Shown here: in pieces, positions 16,023 through 25,920 of the stretch
Numbering within the stretch: the stretch's first letter is position 1
Layout: each line of letters opens with the position of its first letter
Assembly: GCA_012032345.1 (NCBI GenBank)
Contig: JAAUQI010000039.1
Coordinates: forward strand, 1 to 44,270
Reading direction: 5' to 3'
DNA from: Leptolyngbyaceae cyanobacterium RM1_1_2
Lineage (GTDB): Bacteria; Cyanobacteriota; Cyanobacteriia; Phormidesmidales; Phormidesmidaceae
Length of the DNA stretch: 44,270 nt
Notes under the pieces: model-generated
The model's input: the letters and a program-made list of their open reading frames with translations, nothing else
What the model was told of the DNA's origin: nothing
Database searches by the model: none
Position numbers and translations under genes: made by a program

Positions 16023-17900
16023 ATGTTGAGCCAAAAACTCGGTGGGCGTTACCAAATTATTTCGCACTTAGGCGGCGGCGGTTTTGGACAGACTTATTTA
16101 GCAGAAGACTGGCACTTACCCAGCCAGCCCCAGTGCGTCGTGAAACAGCTCAAGCCCCGAGTGACGGATGGGCTCTCGTTTGAGGCGGCTCAGCGACTGT
16201 TTGACGCCGAAGCATCAGCGCTCTATCAGCTCGGCTGTCACAGTCAAATACCGCGTTTGCTGGCTCACTTTGAAGAAAACAGGCAGTTTTATTTAGTTCA
16301 AGAATACATTGAAGGCACTTTGCTCTATGACGAGCTAACCCCTCAGAACTTGTTCAGTGAAGCTCAGGTGATTGAGCTGATGCAGGACGTGCTAAAGACG
16401 CTGACCTTTGTCCATGAGCATCAGGTGATTCACCGGGATATTAAGCCTGCCAACCTGATTCGGCGAAAGTCTGACCAAAAAGTTGTTCTGATTGACTTTG
16501 GCTCTGTCAAGCAGGTCAGCAATCAGCCTATCGAAGCAGACGGTCAGCTTAGCATCACGATCGCTATTGGGTCGATGGGCTATATGCCTAATGAGCAGCT
16601 AGCCGGACAGCCTTGTCTCAGCAGCGACATCTACGCGGTGGGTATGCTGGCTATTCAAGCGCTAACAGGCATCGATCCCAAGCGCCTGCGCAAAGATCCC
16701 AAAAATAGCGAAATCCTCTGGCAGGATCAGGTTGTCATCAGCCCAGAACTGGCTGAAATCATCGACAAAATGGTGCGCTATGACTATCGCCAGCGCTACG
16801 GAACAGCGGCAGAGGCGCTGACTGTACTCAATCTGCTTTTAGGAGAAACGGTCGCAGAGGAGCAGGCTACAACAGAATTTTTAATTTCTGGAGAAAATAC
16901 GGCCTGGCTCGATCGCGGTGACGAACTCTTTAACCAAAATCACTATCATGAAGCCCTAGCCTGTTACGAAAAGGTGCTGCAGTCAGAAGCCAAAAACTAT
17001 GAAGTTTGGTTTAAGCAGGGACTAGCCCTGGAAAACCTACAGCATTTTGAAGAAGCCATTGTGGCCTACGATCGGGTGCTGCAGCTACGCCCCGATGACT
17101 ATTTGGCCTGGCTCAAGCGAGGCAAAGCCCTAGAAGCCTTGCAGCGATACGAAGGGGCACTGGCCGCCTACACAGAAGTTGCTCGAATTCAGCCGCAGAA
17201 CTACTGGGTATGGCACGATCGCGGCCAGCTTTTGGAAAAGCTAGAGGCTCTAGAAGAAGCAGTTCAGGCTTACGACCGGGCGATTCAGCTCAAGCCTGAT
17301 TTTCAAACAGCCATAGAGCGGCGCAAGCAAATTTTGCTGCGGCTAAAGCGGGTTGACCAGCTTTATCAGCTCCAGCACTATGAAGAGGCGATCGCGGCCT
17401 GTACTCAAGCTATTCAGGACAACCCTGATGATGCTCTAGCTTGGCTAATGCAGGGCATGGCTTTAGAAAATTTGGGTCAGCCCTGGGAGGCGGCGCTGGC
17501 TTACAGTCACGTCGTCAAGCTGCAGGCCAGCGATCACGTGGCCTGGTTTAGGCTGGCCCATGTTTTAGAAAAAGTCGGCAAATATCAAAAGGCGGCTTTG
17601 GCCTACAGGCACGTGGTTAAGCTGCAACCCCATAACTACTGGGCCTGGCACCAGCAGGGCAAGGTCTTTGAGCAGCTAGAGGAAAGCCAGCAGGCGATTG
17701 CGGCTTACAACCAGGCGATTCAGATTAAGCCCGATCTACAGGCGACGCTGCAGGCACGGCAAAGCTTACTCAAAAGAATGACTGGTAAAATGACTGGCAA
17801 AATGACTGGCGGGGATAATTCCTGCCTCCCAAAGCTGAAAGCAAGAACCGCGATCGCCACCAGTGATGCTTCATCTAGGTCGGCACAGGCAGCCGTTTGA
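16023..17900 (+). CDS. Ser/Thr protein kinase with C-terminal TPRs
   Basis: A 625-residue cytoplasmic protein. The kinase domain (about 8-275) has the Gly loop LGGGGFGQTY (16-25), catalytic Lys41 in VVKQLKP, Glu63, HRDIKPANL (137-145) and IDFGSVKQ (157-164). All key residues are present, so it should be active. The activation region GSMGYMPNEQL fits the cyanobacterial SPK subfamily. About eight TPR units follow (about 290-590; for example DELFNQNHYHEALACYEKVL), which bind partner proteins. No membrane helix is visible. Near the C-terminus a short tandem MTGK repeat (17778-17812) was probably made by slippage. Start ATG 16023. Confidence 0.92.
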   Translation: MLSQKLGGRYQIISHLGGGGFGQTYLAEDWHLPSQPQCVVKQLKPRVTDGLSFEAAQRLFDAEASALYQLGCHSQIPRLLAHFEENRQFYLVQEYIEGTLLYDELTPQNLFSEAQVIELMQDVLKTLTFVHEHQVIHRDIKPANLIRRKSDQKVVLIDFGSVKQVSNQPIEADGQLSITIAIGSMGYMPNEQLAGQPCLSSDIYAVGMLAIQALTGIDPKRLRKDPKNSEILWQDQVVISPELAEIIDKMVRYDYRQRYGTAAEALTVLNLLLGETVAEEQATTEFLISGENTAWLDRGDELFNQNHYHEALACYEKVLQSEAKNYEVWFKQGLALENLQHFEEAIVAYDRVLQLRPDDYLAWLKRGKALEALQRYEGALAAYTEVARIQPQNYWVWHDRGQLLEKLEALEEAVQAYDRAIQLKPDFQTAIERRKQILLRLKRVDQLYQLQHYEEAIAACTQAIQDNPDDALAWLMQGMALENLGQPWEAALAYSHVVKLQASDHVAWFRLAHVLEKVGKYQKAALAYRHVVKLQPHNYWAWHQQGKVFEQLEESQQAIAAYNQAIQIKPDLQATLQARQSLLKRMTGKMTGKMTGGDNSCLPKLKARTAIATSDASSRSAQAAV

Positions 17901-18061
17901 GCAGGAACACTCCAGAACCGTTTTGAGGTGATGTCCTAGCAGTTGGCATCTGCGTGAGCAAAACTAGCCACAGGCGCTAATTTACTGCCGCAGGTCTTCC
18001 CCAGAGACTAGAACGCTTTACTATCATGAGGAAGTGTGCGCCGTTTAGCCAGCCGTTTCTT

Positions 18062-21000
18062 ATGTCTCAAAGCGATCCCGTGCCGACAGTCCCAGCCGCT
18101 CAGAGTCAAAACGGACGCAATGGCAGCTCGTCTACTCCCGCTTTGGCTGAGGACGATATCATTCGTATTCGCGGGGCACGGCAGCATAATCTCAAAAATA
18201 TTGACCTAGAACTGCCCCGCAACCGCCTGATTGTGTTTACGGGTGTTTCCGGCTCAGGCAAGTCTTCCCTAGCCTTCGACACGATCTTTGCTGAGGGCCA
18301 GCGGCGCTACGTCGAGTCCCTCAGCGCTTATGCCCGGCAGTTTTTGGGTCAGGTTGACAAGCCCGATGTCGATGCCATTGAAGGGCTGAGTCCGGCCATC
18401 TCCATTGACCAAAAATCTACTTCTCACAACCCCCGCTCCACAGTAGGAACCGTCACCGAAATCTATGACTATCTGCGGCTGCTGTTTGGCCGCGCCGGAG
18501 AACCACACTGTCCCATCTGCGATCGCTCAATTGCGCCTCAGACTATTGATCAAATGATCGATCAGGTAATGGCCCTGCCCGATCGCACTCGCTTTCAAAT
18601 TTTGGCCCCTGTGGTACGAGGTAAGAAGGGCACCCATAAAAAGCTGATCTCAGCTCTAGCCGCTGAAGGCTTCGTGCGGGTGCGCGTCAACGGCGAAGTC
18701 CGGGAGCTGAGCGACAATATTGAGCTGGACAAGAACTACAAGCACAATGTTGAAGTCGTTGTCGATCGCCTGGTTAAAAAAGAGGATCTACAGGAACGTC
18801 TAGCCGACTCCCTAGCCACCTGCCTGCGCCGCTCTGAGGGTATTGCTATTGTTGAAATTTTGGATAGCTCGGCATCACAGGCTGAGGATAAAAAAGTAGT
18901 TTCGCTCTCTGATCGGCTACCCCAGGAAAAGCCTGATTTGGCGATCGCGGCTGAATCTGAAGCCGAGTATCACACTCCTCGTGAGCTGGTATTTTCAGAA
19001 AACTTTGCCTGCCCAGAACACGGGGCCGTGATGGAAGAACTGTCGCCCCGGCTGTTCTCTTTCAACTCGCCCTACGGAGCCTGCCCTAACTGCCACGGTT
19101 TGGGTAGCCTGCGCACTTTCTCAGCCGATCTAGTGATACCCGACCCGACGCTGCCCGTCTATGCGGCGATCGCCCCTTGGTCTGAGAAAGACAACACCTA
19201 CTATTTCTCTTTGCTCTACAGCGTCGGGCAGGCGTTCGGTTTTGAGCTACAGACTGCCTGGGAGGATCTAACCTTAGAGCAGCAGCGGATCATCTTGTCA
19301 GGTTCCGACGAAAAGATCTATATCGAAACAGATTCTCGCTACCGCGAACAGCGTGGCTATGACCGTCGCTATGAAGGGGTTTTGCCGATGCTGGAGCGCC
19401 AGTATCGAGAGACCAACTCCGAGGTTTATAAGCAAAAATTAGAAAAATATCTGGTCAACCAAACCTGTGAAGTCTGTCGGGGTACTCGCCTCAAGCCAGA
19501 ATCTTTGGGTGTCCGCATTGGCCCTTACAACACCCACGATTTGACCAGCGCTTCTATTCGAGAATGCCTCAGCCGGATCAAAGCTTTGGTCGGTGAGGGC
19601 ACAGCGCCGCTGCTCTCTAAGCGCCAGATGAAGATTGGCGACCTGGTATTAAAAGAAATTCGCGCCCGACTGCAGTTTCTGCTAGATGTGGGCCTAGATT
19701 ATCTCACCCTCGATCGCACGGCTATGACCCTCTCCGGCGGCGAAGCCCAGCGCATTCGTCTTGCTACTCAGATCGGCTCTGGCCTAACAGGGGTTCTTTA
19801 CGTGCTGGATGAACCCAGCATTGGCTTACACCAGCGTGACAACGATCGGCTTCTACAAACCCTGCACAAGTTACGCAATCTGGGCAACACTCTGATCGTG
19901 GTGGAGCATGACGAAGACACCATTCGGACGGCTGATTATCTAGTCGATATTGGCCCTGGCGCAGGCATTCACGGCGGCAGCATTGTGGCTCAGGGCGATC
20001 TCTCCGCTTTACTCACTGCTGAAGATTCCCTCACGGGCGCTTATCTGTCTGGACGCCGCAAAATCGAGACGCCGACCGAGCGCCGTCAGGGTAACGGGCG
20101 CAAACTGCAAATTCAGAAAGCCTATCGCAATAATCTCAAAAATCTCAGCGTTGACATTCCTTTAGGGATGCTGGTCTGCGTCACCGGAGTATCAGGCTCG
20201 GGCAAATCTACCTTGGTCAACGAGCTGCTGCACCCGGCTCTACAGCATCACTTTGGCCGTAAGGTGCCCTATCCCAAAGAAATAACTGAGATCAAAGGAC
20301 TCAAAGCCCTCGACAAGGCAATCGTTATCGATCAGTCTCCCATTGGCCGGACGCCTCGCTCTAACCCGGCTACCTATACCGGCGTTTTTGACGTGATTCG
20401 AGAGCTGTTTGCTGAAACCATTGAGGCCAAGGCCCGAGGCTACCGGCCAGGGCAGTTTTCCTTCAATGTCAAGGGAGGGCGCTGTGAAGCCTGTGGCGGA
20501 CAGGGGGTCAACGTGATTGAGATGAATTTTTTGCCGGATGTCTACGTGCAGTGTGAGGTCTGCAAAGGTGCTCGCTATAACCGTGAAACCCTGCAGGTAA
20601 AGTACAAGGACAAAACCATTGCTGAAGTACTGGACATGACGGCTGAGGAAGCGGCTGAGTTCTTCCGCAATATTCCTAAAGCGGCGACTCGCCTGCAAAC
20701 GATGGTAGATGTGGGCCTGGGCTATGTGCGGCTGGGGCAGACCGCGCCGACGCTCTCTGGTGGTGAAGCTCAGCGGATGAAGCTGGCTTCTGAGCTGGCG
20801 CGACGCTCGACGGGCAAAACGCTCTACCTGATTGATGAGCCTACCACTGGCCTTTCGTTCTATGACGTACATAAGCTGCTAGATGTAGTGCAGCGCTTAG
20901 TAGATAAAGGCAATTCGGTGATTACGATTGAGCACAATTTGGACGTGATTCGCTCAGCCGACTGGATTATTGACCTGGGGCCAGAAGGCGGCGATCGCGG

Positions 21001-21133
21001 TGGAGAAGTGATTGCAGTGGGCACACCCGAAGCGATCGCGGCCCATCCCCATTCCTACACAGGCCAGTATCTAAAGCAGGTTTTGCAAGCGCATCCTGCT
21101 TTAGTCCAATCGGGTAAAACAGATGTGCCTTAG
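18062..21133 (+). CDS. uvrA: UvrABC excision nuclease subunit A
   Basis: UvrA finds DNA damage and loads UvrB in nucleotide excision repair. About 1023 residues from ATG 18062 (MSQSDPVP); an in-frame ATG at 18026 would add 12 residues and is less likely. Two ABC ATPase halves are seen. The first has Walker [11 protein letters not shown], zinc site CPIC, and signature [16 protein letters not shown] with [11 protein letters not shown]. The second has [16 protein letters not shown], zinc finger CEACGGQGV...[21 protein letters not shown] and LIDEPTTGL. Complete, with no lesions. Not in an operon. Confidence 0.97.
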   Translation: MSQSDPVPTVPAAQSQNGRNGSSSTPALAEDDIIRIRGARQHNLKNIDLELPRNRLIVFTGVSGSGKSSLAFDTIFAEGQRRYVESLSAYARQFLGQVDKPDVDAIEGLSPAISIDQKSTSHNPRSTVGTVTEIYDYLRLLFGRAGEPHCPICDRSIAPQTIDQMIDQVMALPDRTRFQILAPVVRGKKGTHKKLISALAAEGFVRVRVNGEVRELSDNIELDKNYKHNVEVVVDRLVKKEDLQERLADSLATCLRRSEGIAIVEILDSSASQAEDKKVVSLSDRLPQEKPDLAIAAESEAEYHTPRELVFSENFACPEHGAVMEELSPRLFSFNSPYGACPNCHGLGSLRTFSADLVIPDPTLPVYAAIAPWSEKDNTYYFSLLYSVGQAFGFELQTAWEDLTLEQQRIILSGSDEKIYIETDSRYREQRGYDRRYEGVLPMLERQYRETNSEVYKQKLEKYLVNQTCEVCRGTRLKPESLGVRIGPYNTHDLTSASIRECLSRIKALVGEGTAPLLSKRQMKIGDLVLKEIRARLQFLLDVGLDYLTLDRTAMTLSGGEAQRIRLATQIGSGLTGVLYVLDEPSIGLHQRDNDRLLQTLHKLRNLGNTLIVVEHDEDTIRTADYLVDIGPGAGIHGGSIVAQGDLSALLTAEDSLTGAYLSGRRKIETPTERRQGNGRKLQIQKAYRNNLKNLSVDIPLGMLVCVTGVSGSGKSTLVNELLHPALQHHFGRKVPYPKEITEIKGLKALDKAIVIDQSPIGRTPRSNPATYTGVFDVIRELFAETIEAKARGYRPGQFSFNVKGGRCEACGGQGVNVIEMNFLPDVYVQCEVCKGARYNRETLQVKYKDKTIAEVLDMTAEEAAEFFRNIPKAATRLQTMVDVGLGYVRLGQTAPTLSGGEAQRMKLASELARRSTGKTLYLIDEPTTGLSFYDVHKLLDVVQRLVDKGNSVITIEHNLDVIRSADWIIDLGPEGGDRGGEVIAVGTPEAIAAHPHSYTGQYLKQVLQAHPALVQSGKTDVP

Positions 21134-21293
21134 AGGGCTATCAGACTCATTTTTCACAGTGGCTTGAAGTTTCTTTCTGTTCAGAGTCTGCCTCAAGCAT
21201 GAGCAAAACTGTCACTATTCAAGTAGTGATGTTTGTCCAACCACACCTGCTCCACCGCTTGCCAATGGAGTCTTGACCCCAACGAATTAATCT

Positions 21294-22637
21294 ATGAGTA
21301 CTTTGCTGCTGAGCTTAGGCGATCTGCTCTCGTCCGGCTCATTTATTCCCCACGGACACTGTTACCTCTGGCAGTCTGGTTTAGTTGGGCTACATGTCCT
21401 CTCTGATGCTCTGATTGCGGTGGCCTACTACTCTATTCCAGCGATGCTGCTCTACTTCGTGCGGCAGCGGCGAGATACGCCTTTCTCCTGGTTGTTTGTT
21501 CTTTTTAGCCTCTTTATTGTTTCCTGTGGCACAACTCACCTCATGTCCATATGGACGCTCTGGCACCCGACTTATTGGCTATCAGGTCTGATCAAGGCAA
21601 CAACAGCAGGCGTTTCGATGTTGACAGCAACCGCAATGGTGCCGCTGATTCCGGTGGCGCTGTCGCTGCCTAGTCCTGAGCAGCTCAAAGAAACCAATGC
21701 AGCGCTGCAGATAGAGATTGCCGAACGCATGCGAGCAGAAGCTACTGTGCAAAAACTTAATACCGATCTGGAACGCCGGGTAGAACTGCGGACGTCAGAA
21801 CTGCGGCAGGCCAACGATCAGCTAGCTAAAGAAATTACTGAGCGTCAGCAGGCAGAAGAGGCTTTGCAGGAGCGGGCCAGCGAACTGCTCCGACTTAACC
21901 AAAAGCTGCGGCAAACAGCTGAGCTGCTAAAACGGCGTAACAAGGAGCTAGATCAGTTTGCCTACGTCGTTTCTCATGATTTGAAGGCTCCTCTGCGGGC
22001 GATCGCTAACCTGTCTGAGTGGATTGCCGAAGATCTGGGGAGCCAGCTATCTGTCGAGATTCAAAAGCAAATAGGGCTGCTTCAAAGTCGAGTTCTGCGA
22101 ATGCAAAATTTAATTGACGGACTGCTGCAGTATTCCCGAGCGGGTCGAGCCGAAATGCCAGCTGAAACCATAGATTCTGGCAGGCTACTGGCAGAAGTAA
22201 TCGATTCGCTGGCCCCACCGCCAGAATTTGTGATCTCAGTCGGCGCTTGTATGCCCACTTTATTGACTCAGCCCCTACTTCTACGGCAGATCTTCTCAAA
22301 TCTGATCAGCAACAGCATCAAACACCACGATCGCCCCAATGGTTATATTCAAATTCAGGCCAAGCCGCAGGACGAGTTTTACGAGTTTATCGTCTCAGAT
22401 GACGGCCCAGGTATTACCCCTGAAAACCATGACAAGGTATTTGCTATTTTCAAAAGCCTCAACAAAAAGCTAGACACGACCGAGAGTACGGGCATTGGCC
22501 TATCGATTGTGAAAAAAATTGTTGAAGCTGAAGGCGGTCAAATCTGGCTAGAATCACAGGCCGGAGAGGGCGCTGCCTTTCACTTCACCTGGCCCCAGCA
22601 GGCTTGCTCTGGCAATGACAGCGCGTCATACAGCTAG
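21294..22637 (+). CDS. Ethylene-receptor-like (Etr1-type) sensor histidine kinase
   Basis: A 447-residue membrane histidine kinase. Its N-terminal three-helix domain (about 28-120) matches the ethylene-binding domain of plant ETR1 and Synechocystis SynEtr1. Residues equivalent to ETR1 Asp25, Tyr32, Ile62, Cys65 and His69 are Asp38, Tyr45, Ile75, Cys78 and His82 (in FIVSCGTTHLMSIWT), so the copper-ethylene site is complete. A coiled coil follows (about 130-215). Then come HisKA, with His228 in YVVSHDLKAPLRAI, and HATPase, with N box NLISNSIKHH, SDDGPGI and STGIGLSIVKKI. No GAF domain or receiver is present. No response regulator is adjacent, so the partner is unknown. Start ATG 21294. Confidence 0.9.
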   Translation: MSTLLLSLGDLLSSGSFIPHGHCYLWQSGLVGLHVLSDALIAVAYYSIPAMLLYFVRQRRDTPFSWLFVLFSLFIVSCGTTHLMSIWTLWHPTYWLSGLIKATTAGVSMLTATAMVPLIPVALSLPSPEQLKETNAALQIEIAERMRAEATVQKLNTDLERRVELRTSELRQANDQLAKEITERQQAEEALQERASELLRLNQKLRQTAELLKRRNKELDQFAYVVSHDLKAPLRAIANLSEWIAEDLGSQLSVEIQKQIGLLQSRVLRMQNLIDGLLQYSRAGRAEMPAETIDSGRLLAEVIDSLAPPPEFVISVGACMPTLLTQPLLLRQIFSNLISNSIKHHDRPNGYIQIQAKPQDEFYEFIVSDDGPGITPENHDKVFAIFKSLNKKLDTTESTGIGLSIVKKIVEAEGGQIWLESQAGEGAAFHFTWPQQACSGNDSASYS

Positions 22638-22709
22638 CTGAGAGCAGGATTTGCTGCTCCCTGGCCCGGTATACTCGTAAACTGAAGCTTTGCTTCTTCT
22701 AAGGCCCCT

Positions 22710-24302
22710 TTGCAAAACCTAGCAGTTGTGCAACGAATCAACTCTCACTATTTTGTTTTGATGGTGTGGGCGGCTTTGCTGCTGCTGACAAGCCAGATTC
22801 ATCCCAGCCTGATGGCCCACGATGAAGGCAACTTTGCGGCTGAAGCTCGCTTTATGGTGGAGTCTGGCAGCTGGCTAGCGCGTCAGTGGTGGGGCAATCC
22901 TGTCTACACCCACGGGGTTGCCTTAAACTGGCTGATGTCCAGCAGCTATAGTGTCTTTGGCCGCAGTGATGTGGCTGCGAGATTGCCCAGTCTGCTAGCC
23001 TGCCTCTTGAGCGTGGGGCTGCTTTACCGAATTGGCCAACAGCTTTTGAATTCACGCAGGGCCTTCATCGCGGCGCTGCTGCTGCCAGTGATGCCTCTTT
23101 ACCTACAGTATGGGCATTTGGCTACTCAGGACATGCTTTTGGTTTGCTTAGAACTCACAGGCGTTTGGGCGCTGCTGCAGGCTGAACAGACTCGACGGCT
23201 CTACTGGGGCATGCTCGCTGGCAGCGTTGTGGGTATCGGCTTTTTGGTCAAAAGCTTTATGATTGTGCTGCCTGCGATCGCCCTTTTGCCTTATTTAATT
23301 GGGCAAAACTCGCGGCATCGACATCTGACTAATCCAGGTATTTATATCGGTCTGTGTGCAGGTATCGCAGCCGTTCTCACCTGGCTACATCTGAGCATTA
23401 TGACTTACGGGTCTGGAGTGCTAAGCCATCTTTTTGGAAAGCTTTCAGAGCTGAGTGAGCCATTTCACCCGGATGCTGGCCCCTTTTATTATTTCTGGAA
23501 TATTCCGGCTAATGCTTTTCCCTGGGGGCTGTTTACCCTGATTGGCTTTAGTTTGGCCCTGCGTCATTATCACCGTAGCCCCTATCGGCTGCTGCTGCTA
23601 GGTTACCCCGTGATGCTGCTGGCTCTGCTCTGCCTTTTTCCCACCCGGACGCCTTACTATGCCCTCCAGCTCTATCCCTTTATGGCCCTGTTTTCAGCTC
23701 TGGCCCTAGACTGCATGGCCCAGCGGTTAGGCCACTGGCTACCCAGGCTGCTGAGCTATAGCTTTGGTCTGCTGGGGGGGCTGCTGCTCTTGGCGGGGAT
23801 TTTAGCGATGACCAGAATCCCCGGCGCATCCCTGCCTGCTGAGGTGGCAGCCTATGGCCCGACAGCTCTAGGTCTGGGATCAGGGCTGTTGTTGCTGCCT
23901 GTGAGCTGGCATGTCTGGCAAAAACAGGCTCCTCAGGTTTGGGTGGCTAACTGGCTGGCTGCTTTTTGGCTGGGATTTGCGATCGCCGGGATTACTGGAG
24001 TTTGGGGCAACTACAGCCCCACCCTCAAGGCAGATCTGCAGCAGCCTGCCCTAGTCTCTGTTCTGGCAGCTCATGCCGTAGACTTTGTCGTGGCTGCGCC
24101 TGTAGATGGCGAAACTAACAAAACCTGGGTCTTGCTGACCTTTTATACCCCTCATTTGGGACACCTGTATCAGCAGCTAGCAGACCTGCCACCGGATGCT
24201 TATGCCTGGGTCGCTCCAGGCACCGAGCCAGTACCGGGCGCTACTTATCAGGAACTTGAGCAGATTCAACAATGGCGACTGATTCACAAACAGGCGGTGT
24301 AA
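22710..24302 (+). CDS. GT39-type membrane glycosyltransferase
   Basis: A 530-residue multi-pass protein of the ArnT/PMT (GT39, GT-C fold) kind. It transfers a sugar from a lipid-phosphate donor at the outer face of the membrane. The first external loop has the catalytic acidic pair in MAHDEGNFAAEARFMV (about 35-50). About 10-12 hydrophobic helices follow (for example LLGGLLLLAGILAMTRI). The start is uncertain: TTG 22710 has AAGG about 6 bases upstream; GTG 22728 or ATG 22761 are alternatives. The gene overlaps the next by 31 bases, so they are cotranscribed. The acceptor may be an exopolysaccharide, lipid or protein. Confidence 0.75.
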   Translation: MQNLAVVQRINSHYFVLMVWAALLLLTSQIHPSLMAHDEGNFAAEARFMVESGSWLARQWWGNPVYTHGVALNWLMSSSYSVFGRSDVAARLPSLLACLLSVGLLYRIGQQLLNSRRAFIAALLLPVMPLYLQYGHLATQDMLLVCLELTGVWALLQAEQTRRLYWGMLAGSVVGIGFLVKSFMIVLPAIALLPYLIGQNSRHRHLTNPGIYIGLCAGIAAVLTWLHLSIMTYGSGVLSHLFGKLSELSEPFHPDAGPFYYFWNIPANAFPWGLFTLIGFSLALRHYHRSPYRLLLLGYPVMLLALLCLFPTRTPYYALQLYPFMALFSALALDCMAQRLGHWLPRLLSYSFGLLGGLLLLAGILAMTRIPGASLPAEVAAYGPTALGLGSGLLLLPVSWHVWQKQAPQVWVANWLAAFWLGFAIAGITGVWGNYSPTLKADLQQPALVSVLAAHAVDFVVAAPVDGETNKTWVLLTFYTPHLGHLYQQLADLPPDAYAWVAPGTEPVPGATYQELEQIQQWRLIHKQAV

Positions 24303-25828
24303 GCTGGGGCGATCGCTTTTTGTCTAGCGATTTGCTCAAGGCGTTGCAGCCCTATTCGAGGCTCTTTTTGTTGGCGCTGGCTTTGCTGGTCAGGCTCTAC
24401 AACCTGCAGTCCCCGATTATTGGGGTTCATTCCTGGCGGCAGGCCGATACCGCTGCCCTGGCCCGCAACTTTTATGAGAATGGCCTCAACTTTTTTTATC
24501 CTCAAGTTGACTGGGGGGGAAACTCGGCTGGCTATGCCGAAACTGAGTTTCCCCTTTACCCCTACGCGGTAGCGCTGGTTTATAAACTGCTGGGGGTTTC
24601 TGAGATTTACGGCAGGGCGATCGCTATTATTTGCAGCCTGGTAGCGCTGTTTTTTCTGTTTCAGCTAGTAGCTTATGTCATTAATCAGGGGACTGCTTTT
24701 TGGGCCAGCTTTTTCTACGCGGTTTTGCCCCTGAGCGTTTTTTACAGCCGCACCTTTCAGCCCGAGTCGATGGTGCAGATGGCCTGTGTTATCGGTCTTT
24801 ACTTTTTTGTTCGCTGGCTAGACTCTGAGCGCTGGTGGCACTGGGGAGTGTCTGTCTTGTTTGTGGCGATCGCCTGTTTGCTCAAAGTCTTGCCGATTGC
24901 CTACTTGGGACTACCGCTGCTGTATCTGGCAGGGGTAAGGTTTAGGGGCAAGCTGTTTCAGCAGGCGGCGCTTTGGGCCTATGCGGGCTTGATTCTGGCT
25001 GCTACAGCCGCCTGGTACTACCATGCTCATCAGATTTATCTCACCTACGGTCACACGTTTGGCTTTTGGGGCAGCACCACCGACCGCTACCTCTGGACGA
25101 TGCTGCTCTCGTTCAGGTTTTGGGGCGATATTTTACTGCGGCTGGCGGTGAGACACTTTGCGGTGATTGGCTTTTTTCTTTTTCTAGGCGGGCTGTGGGT
25201 GCGCCGTCGCTCAGCGGTCGAAGGCTGCTTTGATCTGGGACTGATGGGGGTGATGATCTCGATTGCGATCGCGCCTACCTCTAGCTATGTTCACGAGTAT
25301 TATCAGCTGCCTTTTGTCCTGTATGGCGTCGTTTTTATTGGTAAAGCCTGTGACGCTATTGTGCAGTCGAGCTGGCGGTGGCGATCGTGGGCACTGGCGA
25401 TCGCAATTGGCCTGATGCTGACTACAGGCTCTGTCATCTACAGCTTAGACTACATGCGACGCGAGGCCATAGACAGCTCGGATGTCTATGCTCTAGCTCA
25501 ACAGGTCAAAGCCTTGACCCCAACAAAGGCGCTGATTGTCTCGGCGACGGGAGGCGATCCGACGCTGCTGTATTTGTCTCACCGCCGGGGCTGGCTGATC
25601 CATCCAGATGCGCTCAGCGCCGCTCAGCTAGATGCTTTCTCTGCCGAGGGTGCTGACTACTTAGTTGGTAGCTACTCTACGATTGAAAGCTATACTTCCT
25701 TCGACAACTCTGCTCAAAAGCAGGCGATTCGGACACTGATAGACAATCGCTATCGTCCGGTGATCAACAGTGACCAGTTTTTTATTGTCGATATAGCGAA
25801 AGGCAGAGGGATGAAGGCAGAGGGATGA
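24272..25828 (+). CDS. Second GT39-type membrane glycosyltransferase
   Basis: A 518-residue multi-pass GT-C fold protein. The first external loop has GVHSWRQADTAALARNF (about 50-66), the 'H.WRQ.DTA' motif of bacterial ArnT/PMT-like enzymes, and YAETEFPLYPYAV follows. Ten or so hydrophobic helices follow, then a soluble C-terminal part (about 395-515). It starts at ATG 24272, 31 bases inside the preceding glycosyltransferase gene, implying translational coupling. The last dozen residues (IAKGRGMKAEG) are encoded by the MITE-like repeat that begins at 25790, so the C-terminus was remodelled by the repeat. The substrate is unknown. Confidence 0.75.
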   Translation: MATDSQTGGVSWGDRFLSSDLLKALQPYSRLFLLALALLVRLYNLQSPIIGVHSWRQADTAALARNFYENGLNFFYPQVDWGGNSAGYAETEFPLYPYAVALVYKLLGVSEIYGRAIAIICSLVALFFLFQLVAYVINQGTAFWASFFYAVLPLSVFYSRTFQPESMVQMACVIGLYFFVRWLDSERWWHWGVSVLFVAIACLLKVLPIAYLGLPLLYLAGVRFRGKLFQQAALWAYAGLILAATAAWYYHAHQIYLTYGHTFGFWGSTTDRYLWTMLLSFRFWGDILLRLAVRHFAVIGFFLFLGGLWVRRRSAVEGCFDLGLMGVMISIAIAPTSSYVHEYYQLPFVLYGVVFIGKACDAIVQSSWRWRSWALAIAIGLMLTTGSVIYSLDYMRREAIDSSDVYALAQQVKALTPTKALIVSATGGDPTLLYLSHRRGWLIHPDALSAAQLDAFSAEGADYLVGSYSTIESYTSFDNSAQKQAIRTLIDNRYRPVINSDQFFIVDIAKGRGMKAEG

Positions 25829-25917
25829 AGGATGAAGGCAGAGGGATGAATAGGATGCCGATCGCGTAAAGATTCAGCGATCTGAGTTCTCCTAACCAAA
25901 CTGCGGTTTGCTATATC
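25790..25917 (+). repeat. MITE-like repeat, copy 1, with 14-bp tandem units
   Basis: The ends form an inverted repeat: GATATAGCGAA at 25790-25800 and TTTGCTATATC at 25907-25917. Inside are three full copies of AGGCAGAGGGATGA and one 7-base partial unit. A conserved 3' half follows: CGTAAAGATTCAGCGATCTG and CCTAACCAAACTGCGG. The same arrangement occurs on the minus strand at 44248-44096. It overlaps the last 39 bases of the second glycosyltransferase gene. Confidence 0.8.
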
Positions 25918-25920
25918 ACG

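Noticed and set aside
20240-20872. Long minus-strand open frame of 210 codons inside uvrA.
   Set aside because: Fully antisense to conserved uvrA sequence; it is a shadow of codon bias.
25800-25860. Short tandem repeats as a CRISPR array.
   Set aside because: Units are 14 bp and contiguous with no spacers, and no cas genes are present.
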